Part shown: positions 35,415 through 43,112 of the stretch, one piece after another | How positions within the stretch are numbered: position 1 is the first letter of the stretch | Layout of the letters: each line of letters starts with the position of its first letter | Assembly: GCA_036499025.1 (NCBI GenBank) | Contig: DASYEM010000065.1 | Span: 1-50,452 of the forward strand | Direction of reading: 5' to 3' | DNA: 50,452 nucleotides | Source: Parvibaculum sp036499025 | GTDB lineage: Bacteria; Pseudomonadota; Alphaproteobacteria; Parvibaculales; Parvibaculaceae | Notes under the pieces: model-generated | The model's input: the letters and a program-made list of their open reading frames with translations, nothing else | What the model was told of the DNA's origin: nothing | Database searches by the model: none | Program-made: the position numbers and the translations under genes

Positions 35415-36010
35415 TGGGTCAGGCAGTAAAGCCACTACAGTCGCGCCAGCGCTGGTCAGGCGGCGAGATCGACAGCGATCCCTTCTCTTTGCCCCAGCGC
35501 ATCACCATTCAGGCCAATGAAACGATGAACCGTCTCTTCGGCTTCATCCGCTACGCGGTCATTCACAGCGATGCGGTGAAGGCGACGGATTCCTCGCCCC
35601 TCCTCGGGCCCTTCATATGGGATGAGCCGATGTCGGCCTATCGCGGCATCGCGCTGCGCGTCGCCTGGCGCGATTCCAAAGGCGATAAGCCTGTCATTCT
35701 GGTGCAACTCGTGCATGCAACCGACGAGCGCCGCTCGATTGCGCTTCACGCGTCATTCGACGGGGCCGATGTCGCCGCGCGCTGGCGCTCCTGGGGCCGC
35801 ACGCTGGCGCTGCCTTTGCTGCTCGAAGACCGTGAAGGCGAATTGCAGCAGGCCGAACGTCGTCTTGGCTCGCTGCGCATCGACACGCCGCAGCCTCATG
35901 CAGGCGCAAATCCGCTCTCGGCCCGTCGGCCCATGACCTTTGGCGTCACCGGCCGCCCGCGCCTCTGGCCGCAACGCCTCGGCAACGGCACGCGCCCTCC
36001 GGCTTATTGA
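35414..36010 (+). CDS. DUF6101 family protein
   Basis: 198-residue alphaproteobacterial protein of unknown function. It resembles the DUF6101 family in the DPFSLPQRITIQ start, the core SAYRGIALRVAW and VILVQLVHATDERRSIALHASFDGADVAARWRSWGRTLALPLLLEDREGEL, and the short basic end (RPRLWPQRLG). There is no signal peptide or catalytic motif. A strong bidirectional terminator follows it. Confidence 0.8.
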   Translation: MGQAVKPLQSRQRWSGGEIDSDPFSLPQRITIQANETMNRLFGFIRYAVIHSDAVKATDSSPLLGPFIWDEPMSAYRGIALRVAWRDSKGDKPVILVQLVHATDERRSIALHASFDGADVAARWRSWGRTLALPLLLEDREGELQQAERRLGSLRIDTPQPHAGANPLSARRPMTFGVTGRPRLWPQRLGNGTRPPAY

Positions 36011-36028
36011 TCGGCCGCCGCGACAAAG

Positions 36029-36060
36029 AAAAAGCCCGCTGGAAATGCCAGCGGGCTTTT
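36029..36060. terminator. Bidirectional rho-independent terminator
   Basis: Ten-base perfect stem AGCCCGCTGG (36033-36042) with CCAGCGGGCT (36048-36057) and a five-base loop. A runs on the left and T runs on the right let it serve both the DUF6101 gene (plus) and the DUF1993 gene (minus). Confidence 0.93.
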
Positions 36061-36079
36061 CTGTTCTTGGCGGTTTCGA

Positions 36080-36586
36080 TCAGATCGAACCGATGAAGTC
36101 GCGCTTGCCGACCGGCACGCCCGCATGACGGATGATGTCGTAGGCTGTCGACGTGTGGAAATAGAAGTTCGCCAGAAAGAAGTGGAAGAAATACTGGCTG
36201 CCCTTCAGCGTCATTTCTGTCGAACCGAGCTTCAGCACCACATCCCGGTCTTCTGCACCGTTGATCTGTTCAGGCTTGAAGCTTTTGACGTAATCGACGG
36301 TCTTGGCGATCCGCGCCTTGAGCTCGGCAAACGTCGTCTCCGTGTCGGGGAAAGACGGAATCTCGACGCCGGCGAGACGCGACATTGCGCCCTTGGCCTG
36401 ATCGGTCACCATCTGCACCTGACGCGTCAGCGGATGCATGTCCGGCGCAAGCCGGTAGCTCAACATGACGGAGGGCTCGATCTTGCGTTCGGCGCAATAG
36501 GCTTCCGCCTTGTCGAGAACCGCCGACAGGCTGGCGAACATTTGCAGCATGAGCGGCACCGACGACTGATGCATGGATAGCGGCAC
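36080..36586 (-). CDS. DUF1993 family protein
   Basis: 168-residue helical protein of the DUF1993 family, related to the DinB-like four-helix fold. Typical stretches are SSVPLMLQMFASLSAVLDKAEAY, LAPDMHPLTRQVQMVTDQAKG and QYFFHFFLANFYFHTSTAYDIIRH. The GTG at 36586 is preferred because GGGAG stands six bases upstream; an ATG at 36574 is an alternative without a site. The function is unknown. The gene is 68 bases downstream of the enoyl-CoA hydratase gene on the same strand. Confidence 0.9.
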   Translation of the reverse strand: MPLSMHQSSVPLMLQMFASLSAVLDKAEAYCAERKIEPSVMLSYRLAPDMHPLTRQVQMVTDQAKGAMSRLAGVEIPSFPDTETTFAELKARIAKTVDYVKSFKPEQINGAEDRDVVLKLGSTEMTLKGSQYFFHFFLANFYFHTSTAYDIIRHAGVPVGKRDFIGSI

Positions 36587-36653
36587 AGTATTCTCCCTTA
36601 TTGGTTTTGTATGAGTGTAGGTGAAGCCTATGTCATGCGCGTGCCGCTGCGGA

Positions 36654-37439
36654 TCAAGAGAGCTTCGAGAAATCGGCGGGCCGTTTTTCAAAGAAAGCGC
36701 TGATCGCTTCCTTGACTTCGGCGGAACGAAGCTGCGCGCCGAAATGTTCGCCTTCCTTTTTCTGTTGAGCGAGAACGGCGGACCGGTCGTCGCCCTTGAG
36801 AAGCGCTTTGGTGATCTTGACCGAGTTGGGCGCTTTCGAAGCGAGCGTCTTCGCCCGCGTGAGAACTTCGGCGCGCAAATCGGCATCGGCGAAGACTTCC
36901 GCAACGATGCCCATGGCTTCGGCTTTCTCCGCGCCGATCTTCTTGCCGGTCAGGAAGAGGTCGGCGGCCTTCTGCAATCCGACAAGGCGCGGCAGCAGCA
37001 GCGTCGATCCCGCTTCCGGCACGAGGCCCAGATTGACGAATGGCATCTGATAGGTCGACGACGCACCCGCGTAAACGAGATCGCAATGGAGCAGCATCGT
37101 CACGCCGACCCCGACCGCGAGACCGTTGACCGATGCGATCAACGGCTTTTCCGCCGTCGCCAGATTTTCAAGAAACCGCGCGACCGGGGTCTTCTCGTTG
37201 CTCTGGGTCGCGGGCGTGGCGCCCGCCTTGGCGAAATCGCCGAGATCGTTGCCGGCGGTGAAGGCATCGCCATTGGCCTGAAACAGCGTCACCCGGATTT
37301 TCGGATCGCTTTCGGCCCGCTCGATCCCGTCGGCCAGAGCCGCATACATCTCCGGCGTCAGGGCGTTTTTCTTGTCGGGCCGGTTGAGCGTCAGGGTCTG
37401 AACGCCGTCTTCGACGGTAACGATCACATGGTCGGTCAT
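36654..37439 (-). CDS. Enoyl-CoA hydratase/isomerase family protein (crotonase fold)
   Basis: 261-residue crotonase-fold protein, expected to hydrate or isomerise an enoyl-CoA in fatty-acid or related acid breakdown. LTLNRPDKKNALTPEMY and the CoA-binding and oxyanion-hole regions NGDAFTAGNDLGDF and VNGLAVGVGVTMLLHCD are typical; LVPEAGSTLLLPRLVG follows. The exact reaction is not predictable from these motifs. It may be cotranscribed with DUF1993. Confidence 0.92.
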   Translation of the reverse strand: MTDHVIVTVEDGVQTLTLNRPDKKNALTPEMYAALADGIERAESDPKIRVTLFQANGDAFTAGNDLGDFAKAGATPATQSNEKTPVARFLENLATAEKPLIASVNGLAVGVGVTMLLHCDLVYAGASSTYQMPFVNLGLVPEAGSTLLLPRLVGLQKAADLFLTGKKIGAEKAEAMGIVAEVFADADLRAEVLTRAKTLASKAPNSVKITKALLKGDDRSAVLAQQKKEGEHFGAQLRSAEVKEAISAFFEKRPADFSKLS

Positions 37440-37573
37440 CGGGGATATCCTTCAGCCTTTGTGAATTTCGGTTCAGAGTTTTGCCGAAGGCGGGGCTGCC
37501 AGGTAAAGTTCATTTTCGCAAAGCCGGGTTCCAAAAAAGTACCGAGCTCGAAATCGTGAGAAACACATAGAAT

Positions 37574-38224
37574 TCACACGACTTTCCACACGCTCGTATT
37601 GCGGACATCCGTGTCCTCGAGCTCGCGGGTTGTCTTGACCGCATAGGAGATAATTTTTTCCAGCCCGGTCTTGGGCAGATAAGTTCTTCCCGGATCGCCA
37701 ATGAAAGCCGTCGCGCCATCCGCGACCAAGCCGCGAACCCATATTTCGATGCTTTCCGCCAAAGGGCGCTCGTAGCACATATCCCCGATGAGGATAATGT
37801 CCCAGCCGCCATTCGGCGCGCCCACCAGATTGTCGCTCGTCACAACAACTGAAACAGAATTCACTTCGGCATTCAGAGCAATTGAGGCGGCGGCGAACTG
37901 ATCGATATCGGCGGCAAGAACTGAACTTGCCCCCGCTTTCATCGCCGCGATGGCGATAAGCCCAGATCCTGAACCAAAATCCAGAACCCGCTTTCCCTGC
38001 ACGACCTCCGGGTGGTCGAGGATATAGCGCGACAAGGCTTGTCCGCCCGCCCAGGCAAAAGCCCAGAACGGCGGCGGCAAGCCAGACCGCTCCAACTCTT
38101 CCTCGGTCATCTGCCAGATCGGTACGATCTCGCTGGCAAGGTGGAGTTTGATTTCCGGGATCAGGGGCGGTTCGTGGAGGAGGGTGTTGGCGCGGATGAA
38201 AGCGGCAGGATCGGACGCGCTCAT
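37574..38224 (-). CDS. Class I SAM-dependent methyltransferase (Nnt1/ETFB-lysine methyltransferase-like)
   Basis: 216-residue methyltransferase with the SAM-binding motif VLDFGSGSGLIAIAAMKAGA, LAADIDQFAAASIALNAEVN, and the post-motif DIILIGDMCYERP. It resembles the COG3897 group, which includes the electron-transfer-flavoprotein beta lysine methyltransferases. The target is inferred only. The ATG at 38224 overlaps the stop of the restored ribF frame by four bases (ATGA), which supports coupling to ribF. Confidence 0.9.
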   Translation of the reverse strand: MSASDPAAFIRANTLLHEPPLIPEIKLHLASEIVPIWQMTEEELERSGLPPPFWAFAWAGGQALSRYILDHPEVVQGKRVLDFGSGSGLIAIAAMKAGASSVLAADIDQFAAASIALNAEVNSVSVVVTSDNLVGAPNGGWDIILIGDMCYERPLAESIEIWVRGLVADGATAFIGDPGRTYLPKTGLEKIISYAVKTTRELEDTDVRNTSVWKVV

Positions 38225-38370
38225 GGCGTCGGCAGCGCGAAGGCGTCGCGGGGCAGGGCGGCTAGAAGGGCGCGCGCCTTGTCGCCGTCTTTTGCGATCT
38301 GCGCCTTCAGGGAATCGAGCCCGTCGAACTTCTGTTCGGGACGCAGGTAGTCGATGAAGGAAACAGCAAT
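38221..38370 (-). other. ribF: Displaced C-terminal reading frame of ribF
   Basis: Another minus-strand frame from about 38370 to a stop at 38221-38223 encodes SFIDYLRPEQKFDGLDSLK and an Ala-rich end, the normal C-terminus of RibF. It lacks its own start. Restoring one base near 38361-38366 joins it to the upstream frame. Confidence 0.88.
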
Positions 38371-39188
38371 GTGTGGCCGTAGATATCGCCTTCGAAATTG
38401 AAGAGATGCACTTCGAGAATGACGTCCTTCTTGTCGAAGGTCGGTCGCTTCCCGAAATTGGCGACGCCGTCGTAGAAGCCCTTATGCGGACCTTCCTCGA
38501 TTTCGACACGCACCGCATAGACACCGAGCGCCGGTTGCACATGCTCGCCCAGCGCGAGGTTCGCCGTCGGAAAGCCGATGGTGCGGCCGCGCTGGTCGCC
38601 CGTCATCACATGCGTTTCGACGGTCCACCAATGGCCGAGCAATTCTGCCGCGCCGCGAGGGTCGCCATTGGCGAGCTTTTCGCGGATGCGCGTCGAGGAA
38701 TAAGCCTCGCCGTCATGCGCGACTTCTTCGACGATCGAGACGCCGAAGCCTTCTTCGCCACCCATATAGGAAAGCACCGAGGCGTCGCCCGCCCGCGCCT
38801 TGCCGAAGCGGAAATCGTAACCGGCAACGACATGGGTCGCATGGAGACCGTTCACCAGAACGTCGAGCACGAATTCAGGCGCCAGTTTCTTCGCCATCGA
38901 CGCATCGAAAGGCAGCGCCGCAAGGATTTCGACGCCGAGCTTTTCAAGCAGCCGCGCTTTGGCGCGGAACGGCGTCAGGCGGAAGAAGGGTTCATTGGGG
39001 AAAAAGAATTGTCGGGGGTGCGGCTCGAAGACGAGCACGCCGAGCGGCACGTCCAATTCGCGCGCCACGCGGGCCGCTTCGCCGATGACGATCTGGTGGC
39101 CGCGATGCACGCCGTCGAAATTGCCGAGCGCATAGACGCCGCCCTGAAGCGGCCGCGGCACCGGCGAATAGTGACGGAGAATATGCAT
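38307..39188 (-). CDS. ribF: Bifunctional riboflavin kinase/FAD synthetase, apparent C-terminal frameshift
   Basis: Makes FMN from riboflavin and then FAD. The FAD-synthetase domain has ALGNFDGVHRGHQ (adenylyl-transfer motif) and VVAGYDFRFGKARAGD; the kinase domain has GRTIGFPTANL, GVYAVRV and EVHLFNFEGDIYGH. After IYGHTLL the open frame ends in an unrelated tail (FPSSTTCVPNRSS...) at 38307, while the expected SFIDYLRPEQKFDG continues in another frame to 38221. One missing base near 38361-38366 explains this. As the gene is essential and the restored stop overlaps the next start, a sequencing error is likely; a true late truncation is possible. Confidence 0.92.
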   Translation of the reverse strand: MHILRHYSPVPRPLQGGVYALGNFDGVHRGHQIVIGEAARVARELDVPLGVLVFEPHPRQFFFPNEPFFRLTPFRAKARLLEKLGVEILAALPFDASMAKKLAPEFVLDVLVNGLHATHVVAGYDFRFGKARAGDASVLSYMGGEEGFGVSIVEEVAHDGEAYSSTRIREKLANGDPRGAAELLGHWWTVETHVMTGDQRGRTIGFPTANLALGEHVQPALGVYAVRVEIEEGPHKGFYDGVANFGKRPTFDKKDVILEVHLFNFEGDIYGHTLLFPSSTTCVPNRSSTGSIP

Positions 39189-39625
39189 CAGGACTTATCG
39201 CCCTTCGACGGCGCCATGACGAGAGCTTCGCCGTCGATGACCAGCGTCTCGCCGACATGGCACGTGCAGGCGAGCGTCACTCTCTTTTTTGTGGCGTCGA
39301 TGGCCGTGATCTTCACGCGAGCCTTCACCGTATCCCCCGGTTTCACCGGCGCGCGAAACTTCAGGCTTTGCGACATGTAGATGCAGCCCGGCCCCGGCAG
39401 CTTGGTGCCGATGACGGCGGAGATCAGGCTGGCGCTCAGCATTCCATGCGCTATGCGTCCGCCGAAACGTGTCGCGCCCGCATAATCGGCATCGAGATGC
39501 ATCGGATTGGTATCGCCCGAGACGCCCGCAAACATCGTGATGTCGGCATCGGTGATGGTCTTGCCGAATGTGGCTTCCATGCCTTCGGAAAGATCTTCGA
39601 TGCTGTAGCCGTTGAACTCGGTCAT
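39188..39625 (-). CDS. MaoC family (R)-specific enoyl-CoA hydratase-like protein
   Basis: 145-residue single hot-dog domain. The hydratase motif appears as ITMFAGVSGDTNPMHLDADYAGATRFGGRIAHG, with the catalytic Asp (SGDTNP) and His (NPMHLD). Such proteins hydrate enoyl-CoA or other acyl-CoA dehydrations. The ATG at 39625 was chosen as the family start. Its stop overlaps the ribF start by one base (TGATG), so it is in the rluB-rsmD-HAD-maoC-ribF-methyltransferase operon. Confidence 0.92.
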   Translation of the reverse strand: MTEFNGYSIEDLSEGMEATFGKTITDADITMFAGVSGDTNPMHLDADYAGATRFGGRIAHGMLSASLISAVIGTKLPGPGCIYMSQSLKFRAPVKPGDTVKARVKITAIDATKKRVTLACTCHVGETLVIDGEALVMAPSKGDKS

Positions 39626-39716
39626 GGAAGCTCGTGGGGCGAGGGGGTTGAGCGGGCGCACTGTATCGCGTGCGCCCGCGAAATCACAAGAGATGAAGCA
39701 GCGTTCAGCTTTGGCC

Positions 39717-40583
39717 CTACCAGACCAGCCGGGCCGTTGCGGCAACCGGATGGATGCCCGCATTGGTGCAAACCTCGGCGACCCGCGCCGGATCGGGATT
39801 TTCGGGATGATCGCCGCAATCTGCCGAAGCGATGCCGCCGGTGATGAACAGCGCATCGATACCCGCCGCATCGGCGCCCTTCATATCGGTGGCGATGCCG
39901 TCGCCAACGGCAAGAATCCGCGCATCGGGAATCTCGTGACCGGCCAGCTCCGCGAGCCGCATGCGCGCGACCTCATAGATCGGCAGATGCGGCTTGCCGA
40001 AATAAACAACCTTGCCGCCAAGTTCTTCATAGAGCCGCGCCAGCGCACCCGCGCAATAGATATGACGGCTGCCGCGCTCGACCACAATGTCGGGATTGGC
40101 GCAGACAAAAGTCAGCCCGCGCGGTATCAACCGCGTGAATTGCTCGCGATAATCTTCCGGTCCTTCGACCTCGTCGTTGAAGGGGCCGGTGACGAGAATG
40201 AACTCAGCATCGGTTTCGGCAACGACGTTGACGCCCGTGCCATTGAAGAGATTGAGGTCGCGTTCAGGACCGATGTAGTAACAGGCGCGGCCAAGCTCGT
40301 GCCGGGCGATATGTGTCGCGGTCGCGTCGCCAGAGGTGAGAATGCCGTCATAAGCCGACGATGGAATGCCCATGCGCTCGAACATGATCGGCAATTGCGT
40401 CGAAGGACGCGGCGCATTGGAGAGCAGCAGCACCGTGCCGCCCTTGGTGCGGAATTTTTCGAGCGCCGCGGCGACGCCCGCATAAGCCATCTGCCCGTTA
40501 TGCAAGACGCCCCAGACGTCGCAAAGCAGCGCGTCGTAGCGATCCGCGATCACGGAAAGACCTTTGATGAGAGGGGCGGACAT
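39717..40583 (-). CDS. HAD-superfamily hydrolase, TIGR01459 type
   Basis: 288-residue HAD phosphatase-like protein of the alphaproteobacterial TIGR01459 class. Motif I is DVWGVLHNG with D22 as the nucleophile; LLSNAPRPS is motif II; VVYFGKPHLPIY gives motif III Lys; and LAVGDGIATDMKGADAAG motif IV. The cap resembles NagD-type proteins. The substrate is unknown. The start shares one base with the rsmD stop. Confidence 0.92.
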   Translation of the reverse strand: MSAPLIKGLSVIADRYDALLCDVWGVLHNGQMAYAGVAAALEKFRTKGGTVLLLSNAPRPSTQLPIMFERMGIPSSAYDGILTSGDATATHIARHELGRACYYIGPERDLNLFNGTGVNVVAETDAEFILVTGPFNDEVEGPEDYREQFTRLIPRGLTFVCANPDIVVERGSRHIYCAGALARLYEELGGKVVYFGKPHLPIYEVARMRLAELAGHEIPDARILAVGDGIATDMKGADAAGIDALFITGGIASADCGDHPENPDPARVAEVCTNAGIHPVAATARLVW

Positions 40584-41179
40584 CAGGCAACGGGCTCTGC
40601 GGCTAAAGCGAGAAAGATGATTTCCGTATAGCCGTATTTTCGCCGGTCGAATTCCCTGAAGCCCTCGGGCGCAACAAATTTCGCCTCCACATTTTCCTCG
40701 ACGACGCAGAGCGCATGCGGCTTGAGCCAGTCGCCCGCGAGCGCCGAGACGAGGGCGAGTTCGGCAAGCCCCTTGCGATAGGGCGGATCGGCAAAGAGGA
40801 GCGAAAATTGCGGCCCGACGCTGCCGGGACGCGGCCCGAGCTTCGTCGCATCGCGCTTGTAGAGCTTGGCGTTGCCGGTGAGGCCCAGCACTTCCATGTT
40901 CTCACGTACCGCCGCGCGGGCATCCGCATGATCGTCGACGAAAAGCGTAAAGCTCGCGCCGCGCGACAAGGCTTCGAGGCCAAGCGCGCCGGTGCCTGCG
41001 AAAAGATCGAGCACGCGTACGCCTTCAAGGTCGAAGTCGCCGCCAATTTCGTCGGAAAAATCGTGATGGGCGAGAATGTTGAACAGAGACTCGCGCACGC
41101 GGTCGCCCGTGGGACGAATAAGATCGCCCGGAGGCGCTGCTATGATGCGGCCCTTATGAGCTCCGCCGACAATTCTCAT
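40583..41179 (-). CDS. rsmD: 16S rRNA (guanine(966)-N2)-methyltransferase
   Basis: 198-residue rRNA methyltransferase. The beginning MRIVGGAHKGRIIAAP and RPTGDRVRESLFNIL is diagnostic; the SAM motif VLDLFAGTGALGLEALSRGA and the catalytic FADPPYRKG are intact. Its start overlaps the rluB-type stop by four bases (ATGA). This rluB-rsmD order next to tadA is conserved in alphaproteobacteria. Confidence 0.96.
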   Translation of the reverse strand: MRIVGGAHKGRIIAAPPGDLIRPTGDRVRESLFNILAHHDFSDEIGGDFDLEGVRVLDLFAGTGALGLEALSRGASFTLFVDDHADARAAVRENMEVLGLTGNAKLYKRDATKLGPRPGSVGPQFSLLFADPPYRKGLAELALVSALAGDWLKPHALCVVEENVEAKFVAPEGFREFDRRKYGYTEIIFLALAAEPVA

Positions 41180-42423
41180 CTGGGTTTCTTGCCTGCATTG
41201 GGCTTGCGGGATTTGGCGAGATCGGCGCGGGTCTTCTGCGCGCCGCCTTTGCCCTTGGGTGCGCCGCCTTTTATGACGCGGACATGGTTCTTGTCGAACT
41301 TCTTGCTGCCGTCGGCATGGCGACTGCGGTCCGGGTTCTTGGCGGAATAGGCTTTTTCGCCCTCGGGCTTGCGCGGTGCGGCTCCGGTTCTGGCCGGGCG
41401 TGGCTTGTCGGCGCTGCGGGGCTTGCCCGAAAAGGCTTCGGTCTTGGCGCGCTTCTCTGCCTCGGGCTTCTTATGGGTGTCGGCCCGCTTATGGCTGATG
41501 AAACTTTCGCCGCCCGAATTCCGTGCGCGCGGCTTCTTGCCTGAAGCGGGCTTTGCGTCGGCGGCTGGGGGCTTTGATGTGGCCACGCTTCTGGCGCGAT
41601 CCTGATGGCGCACGGGTTCCGCACCGTCACCGCTCTTGTTGAAATGCTCGGCCTGTGCGCCGAGCTGATCCATCAACACGCGGTTCGGCACTTGCGCCAC
41701 TTCGCCTTCGGCCAGATCGCCGACCTGAAAAGGTCCATAGGACAGGCGGATAAGCCGGTTGACGGTGAGCCCGAGCGCCGCGAGCACGCGTTTCACCTCG
41801 CGGTTCTTGCCTTCCTTGAGGCCGACGGTCAGCCAGACATTCGAACCCTGCACCTTGTCGAGCGAAGCTTCGATAGGTCCGTAACGAACGCCCTCGACCT
41901 CGATGCCGTCTTTCAGTTTGTCGAGTTGCGCCTGCGTGATGGCGCCCCAGGCCCGCACGCGATAACGCCGCGTCCAGCCGGTCGCCGGCAATTCGAGAAG
42001 CCGCGCCAGCTCGCCGTCATTGGTAAGCAGCAACAAGCCTTCCGTATTGATGTCGAGCCGGCCGACGGTGACGACGCGCGGCATATTGTCGGGGAGCCGT
42101 TCGAAGACCGTGGTCCGGCCTTCCGGATCTTTTGCCGTTGTGACAAGGCCCGCGGGCTTGTGATAGCGCCAAAGCCTCGTCGGCTCCATGCGCGGCAGGG
42201 CCTTGCCCTCGACCGTGATCGTGTCGGTCGGCTTCACATTGAGGGCCGGGCTCGAAATCTTGTCGCCATTGACGGTGACCTTGCCCTCCTCGATCAGCCG
42301 TTCGGCGTCGCGGCGCGAGCAGATGCCCGCACGGGCGATGACTTTGGCGATGCGTTCACCGTCCTTGGCGCTGGCGGGCGAAGGGGTGGCGTTGCGGGGC
42401 GTTGATCCGGGGCGGGCGTTCAT
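41176..42423 (-). CDS. RsuA/RluB-family pseudouridine synthase with long basic tail
   Basis: 415-residue rRNA pseudouridine synthase. An S4 RNA-binding domain (about 22-70, IARAGICSRRDAERLIEEGKVTVNG) precedes the catalytic domain, with the catalytic Asp D124 in GRLDINTEGLLLLTNDGEL. The last 160 or so residues are low complexity and rich in Lys, Ala, Pro, Arg, probably disordered and RNA-binding, a frequent feature of alphaproteobacterial members. The tail may be longer than needed for catalysis. Divergent from tadA. Confidence 0.94.
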   Translation of the reverse strand: MNARPGSTPRNATPSPASAKDGERIAKVIARAGICSRRDAERLIEEGKVTVNGDKISSPALNVKPTDTITVEGKALPRMEPTRLWRYHKPAGLVTTAKDPEGRTTVFERLPDNMPRVVTVGRLDINTEGLLLLTNDGELARLLELPATGWTRRYRVRAWGAITQAQLDKLKDGIEVEGVRYGPIEASLDKVQGSNVWLTVGLKEGKNREVKRVLAALGLTVNRLIRLSYGPFQVGDLAEGEVAQVPNRVLMDQLGAQAEHFNKSGDGAEPVRHQDRARSVATSKPPAADAKPASGKKPRARNSGGESFISHKRADTHKKPEAEKRAKTEAFSGKPRSADKPRPARTGAAPRKPEGEKAYSAKNPDRSRHADGSKKFDKNHVRVIKGGAPKGKGGAQKTRADLAKSRKPNAGKKPR

Positions 42424-42502
42424 GGCCTCTCTTTAGCAGGTGCCCCGGCCCAACCCAAGCCGTGCTTGACGCCGCCCGGCCCCGCCGGGCACGGTCCGCT
42501 CC

Positions 42503-42970
42503 ATGAGCCTTGAAAGAGCCCCGACTTTGAAGCCCATGGACCTCGCCTTCGCCGAGGCCGAAGCCGCGGTCGCGCGCGGCGAAGTGCCCATTGGCGCGGT
42601 CATTGTCGATGGGCAAGGGAGGGTCATCGCGGCGGCGGGTAACCGGACGCTGGAGCTGAAAGACCCGACGGCCCATGCCGAAATGCTGGCGATCCGCGCC
42701 GCTTGCGCGAGCCTTGGTTCCGAACGCCTTCCCGGCTGCGATCTTTATGTGACGCTGGAGCCTTGCCCTATGTGCGCCACAGCGATTTCATTCGCGCGGG
42801 TGAGGCGGCTTTATTTCGGTGCGGCAGATGAAAAGGGCGGCGGCGTCGAGCATGGACCGCGCATCTTCGCGCAATCGACCTGCCATCATGCGCCGGAAAT
42901 CTATGGTGGACTGAGCGAATGCAGGGCCGCGGACATGCTCAGGGAATTTTTCGCGGCCCGGCGAAGCTGA
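42503..42970 (+). CDS. tadA: tRNA adenosine(34) deaminase
   Basis: 155-residue zinc deaminase converting A34 to inosine in tRNA-Arg. Zinc ligands and the proton-shuttling Glu are H58-A-E60 in PTAHAEMLAI and C88, C91 in PCPMCATAI. The location beside rluB and rsmD is that of tadA in related genomes, which favours this over other nucleoside deaminases. No unusual features. Confidence 0.92.
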   Translation: MSLERAPTLKPMDLAFAEAEAAVARGEVPIGAVIVDGQGRVIAAAGNRTLELKDPTAHAEMLAIRAACASLGSERLPGCDLYVTLEPCPMCATAISFARVRRLYFGAADEKGGGVEHGPRIFAQSTCHHAPEIYGGLSECRAADMLREFFAARRS

Positions 42971-43112
42971 CGCATGCGTCAAGCGGCAGAGCGGCCATTT
43001 TCCCTCATTTGAGTCGTGATTTGCCGGAAACAACCGGCTAAAGTCCGGCCATTCGCCATTGAGGGGAGCGTTTTGGCGCTTCCCATCTCACAAAATAAAA
43101 GAGGGAGCACTC

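Noticed and set aside
38307..39188. Calling ribF a decayed pseudogene
   Set aside because: Everything except one base near the end is intact, the enzyme is essential, and the neighbouring coupling is conserved. A sequencing error or recent change is more likely than decay.
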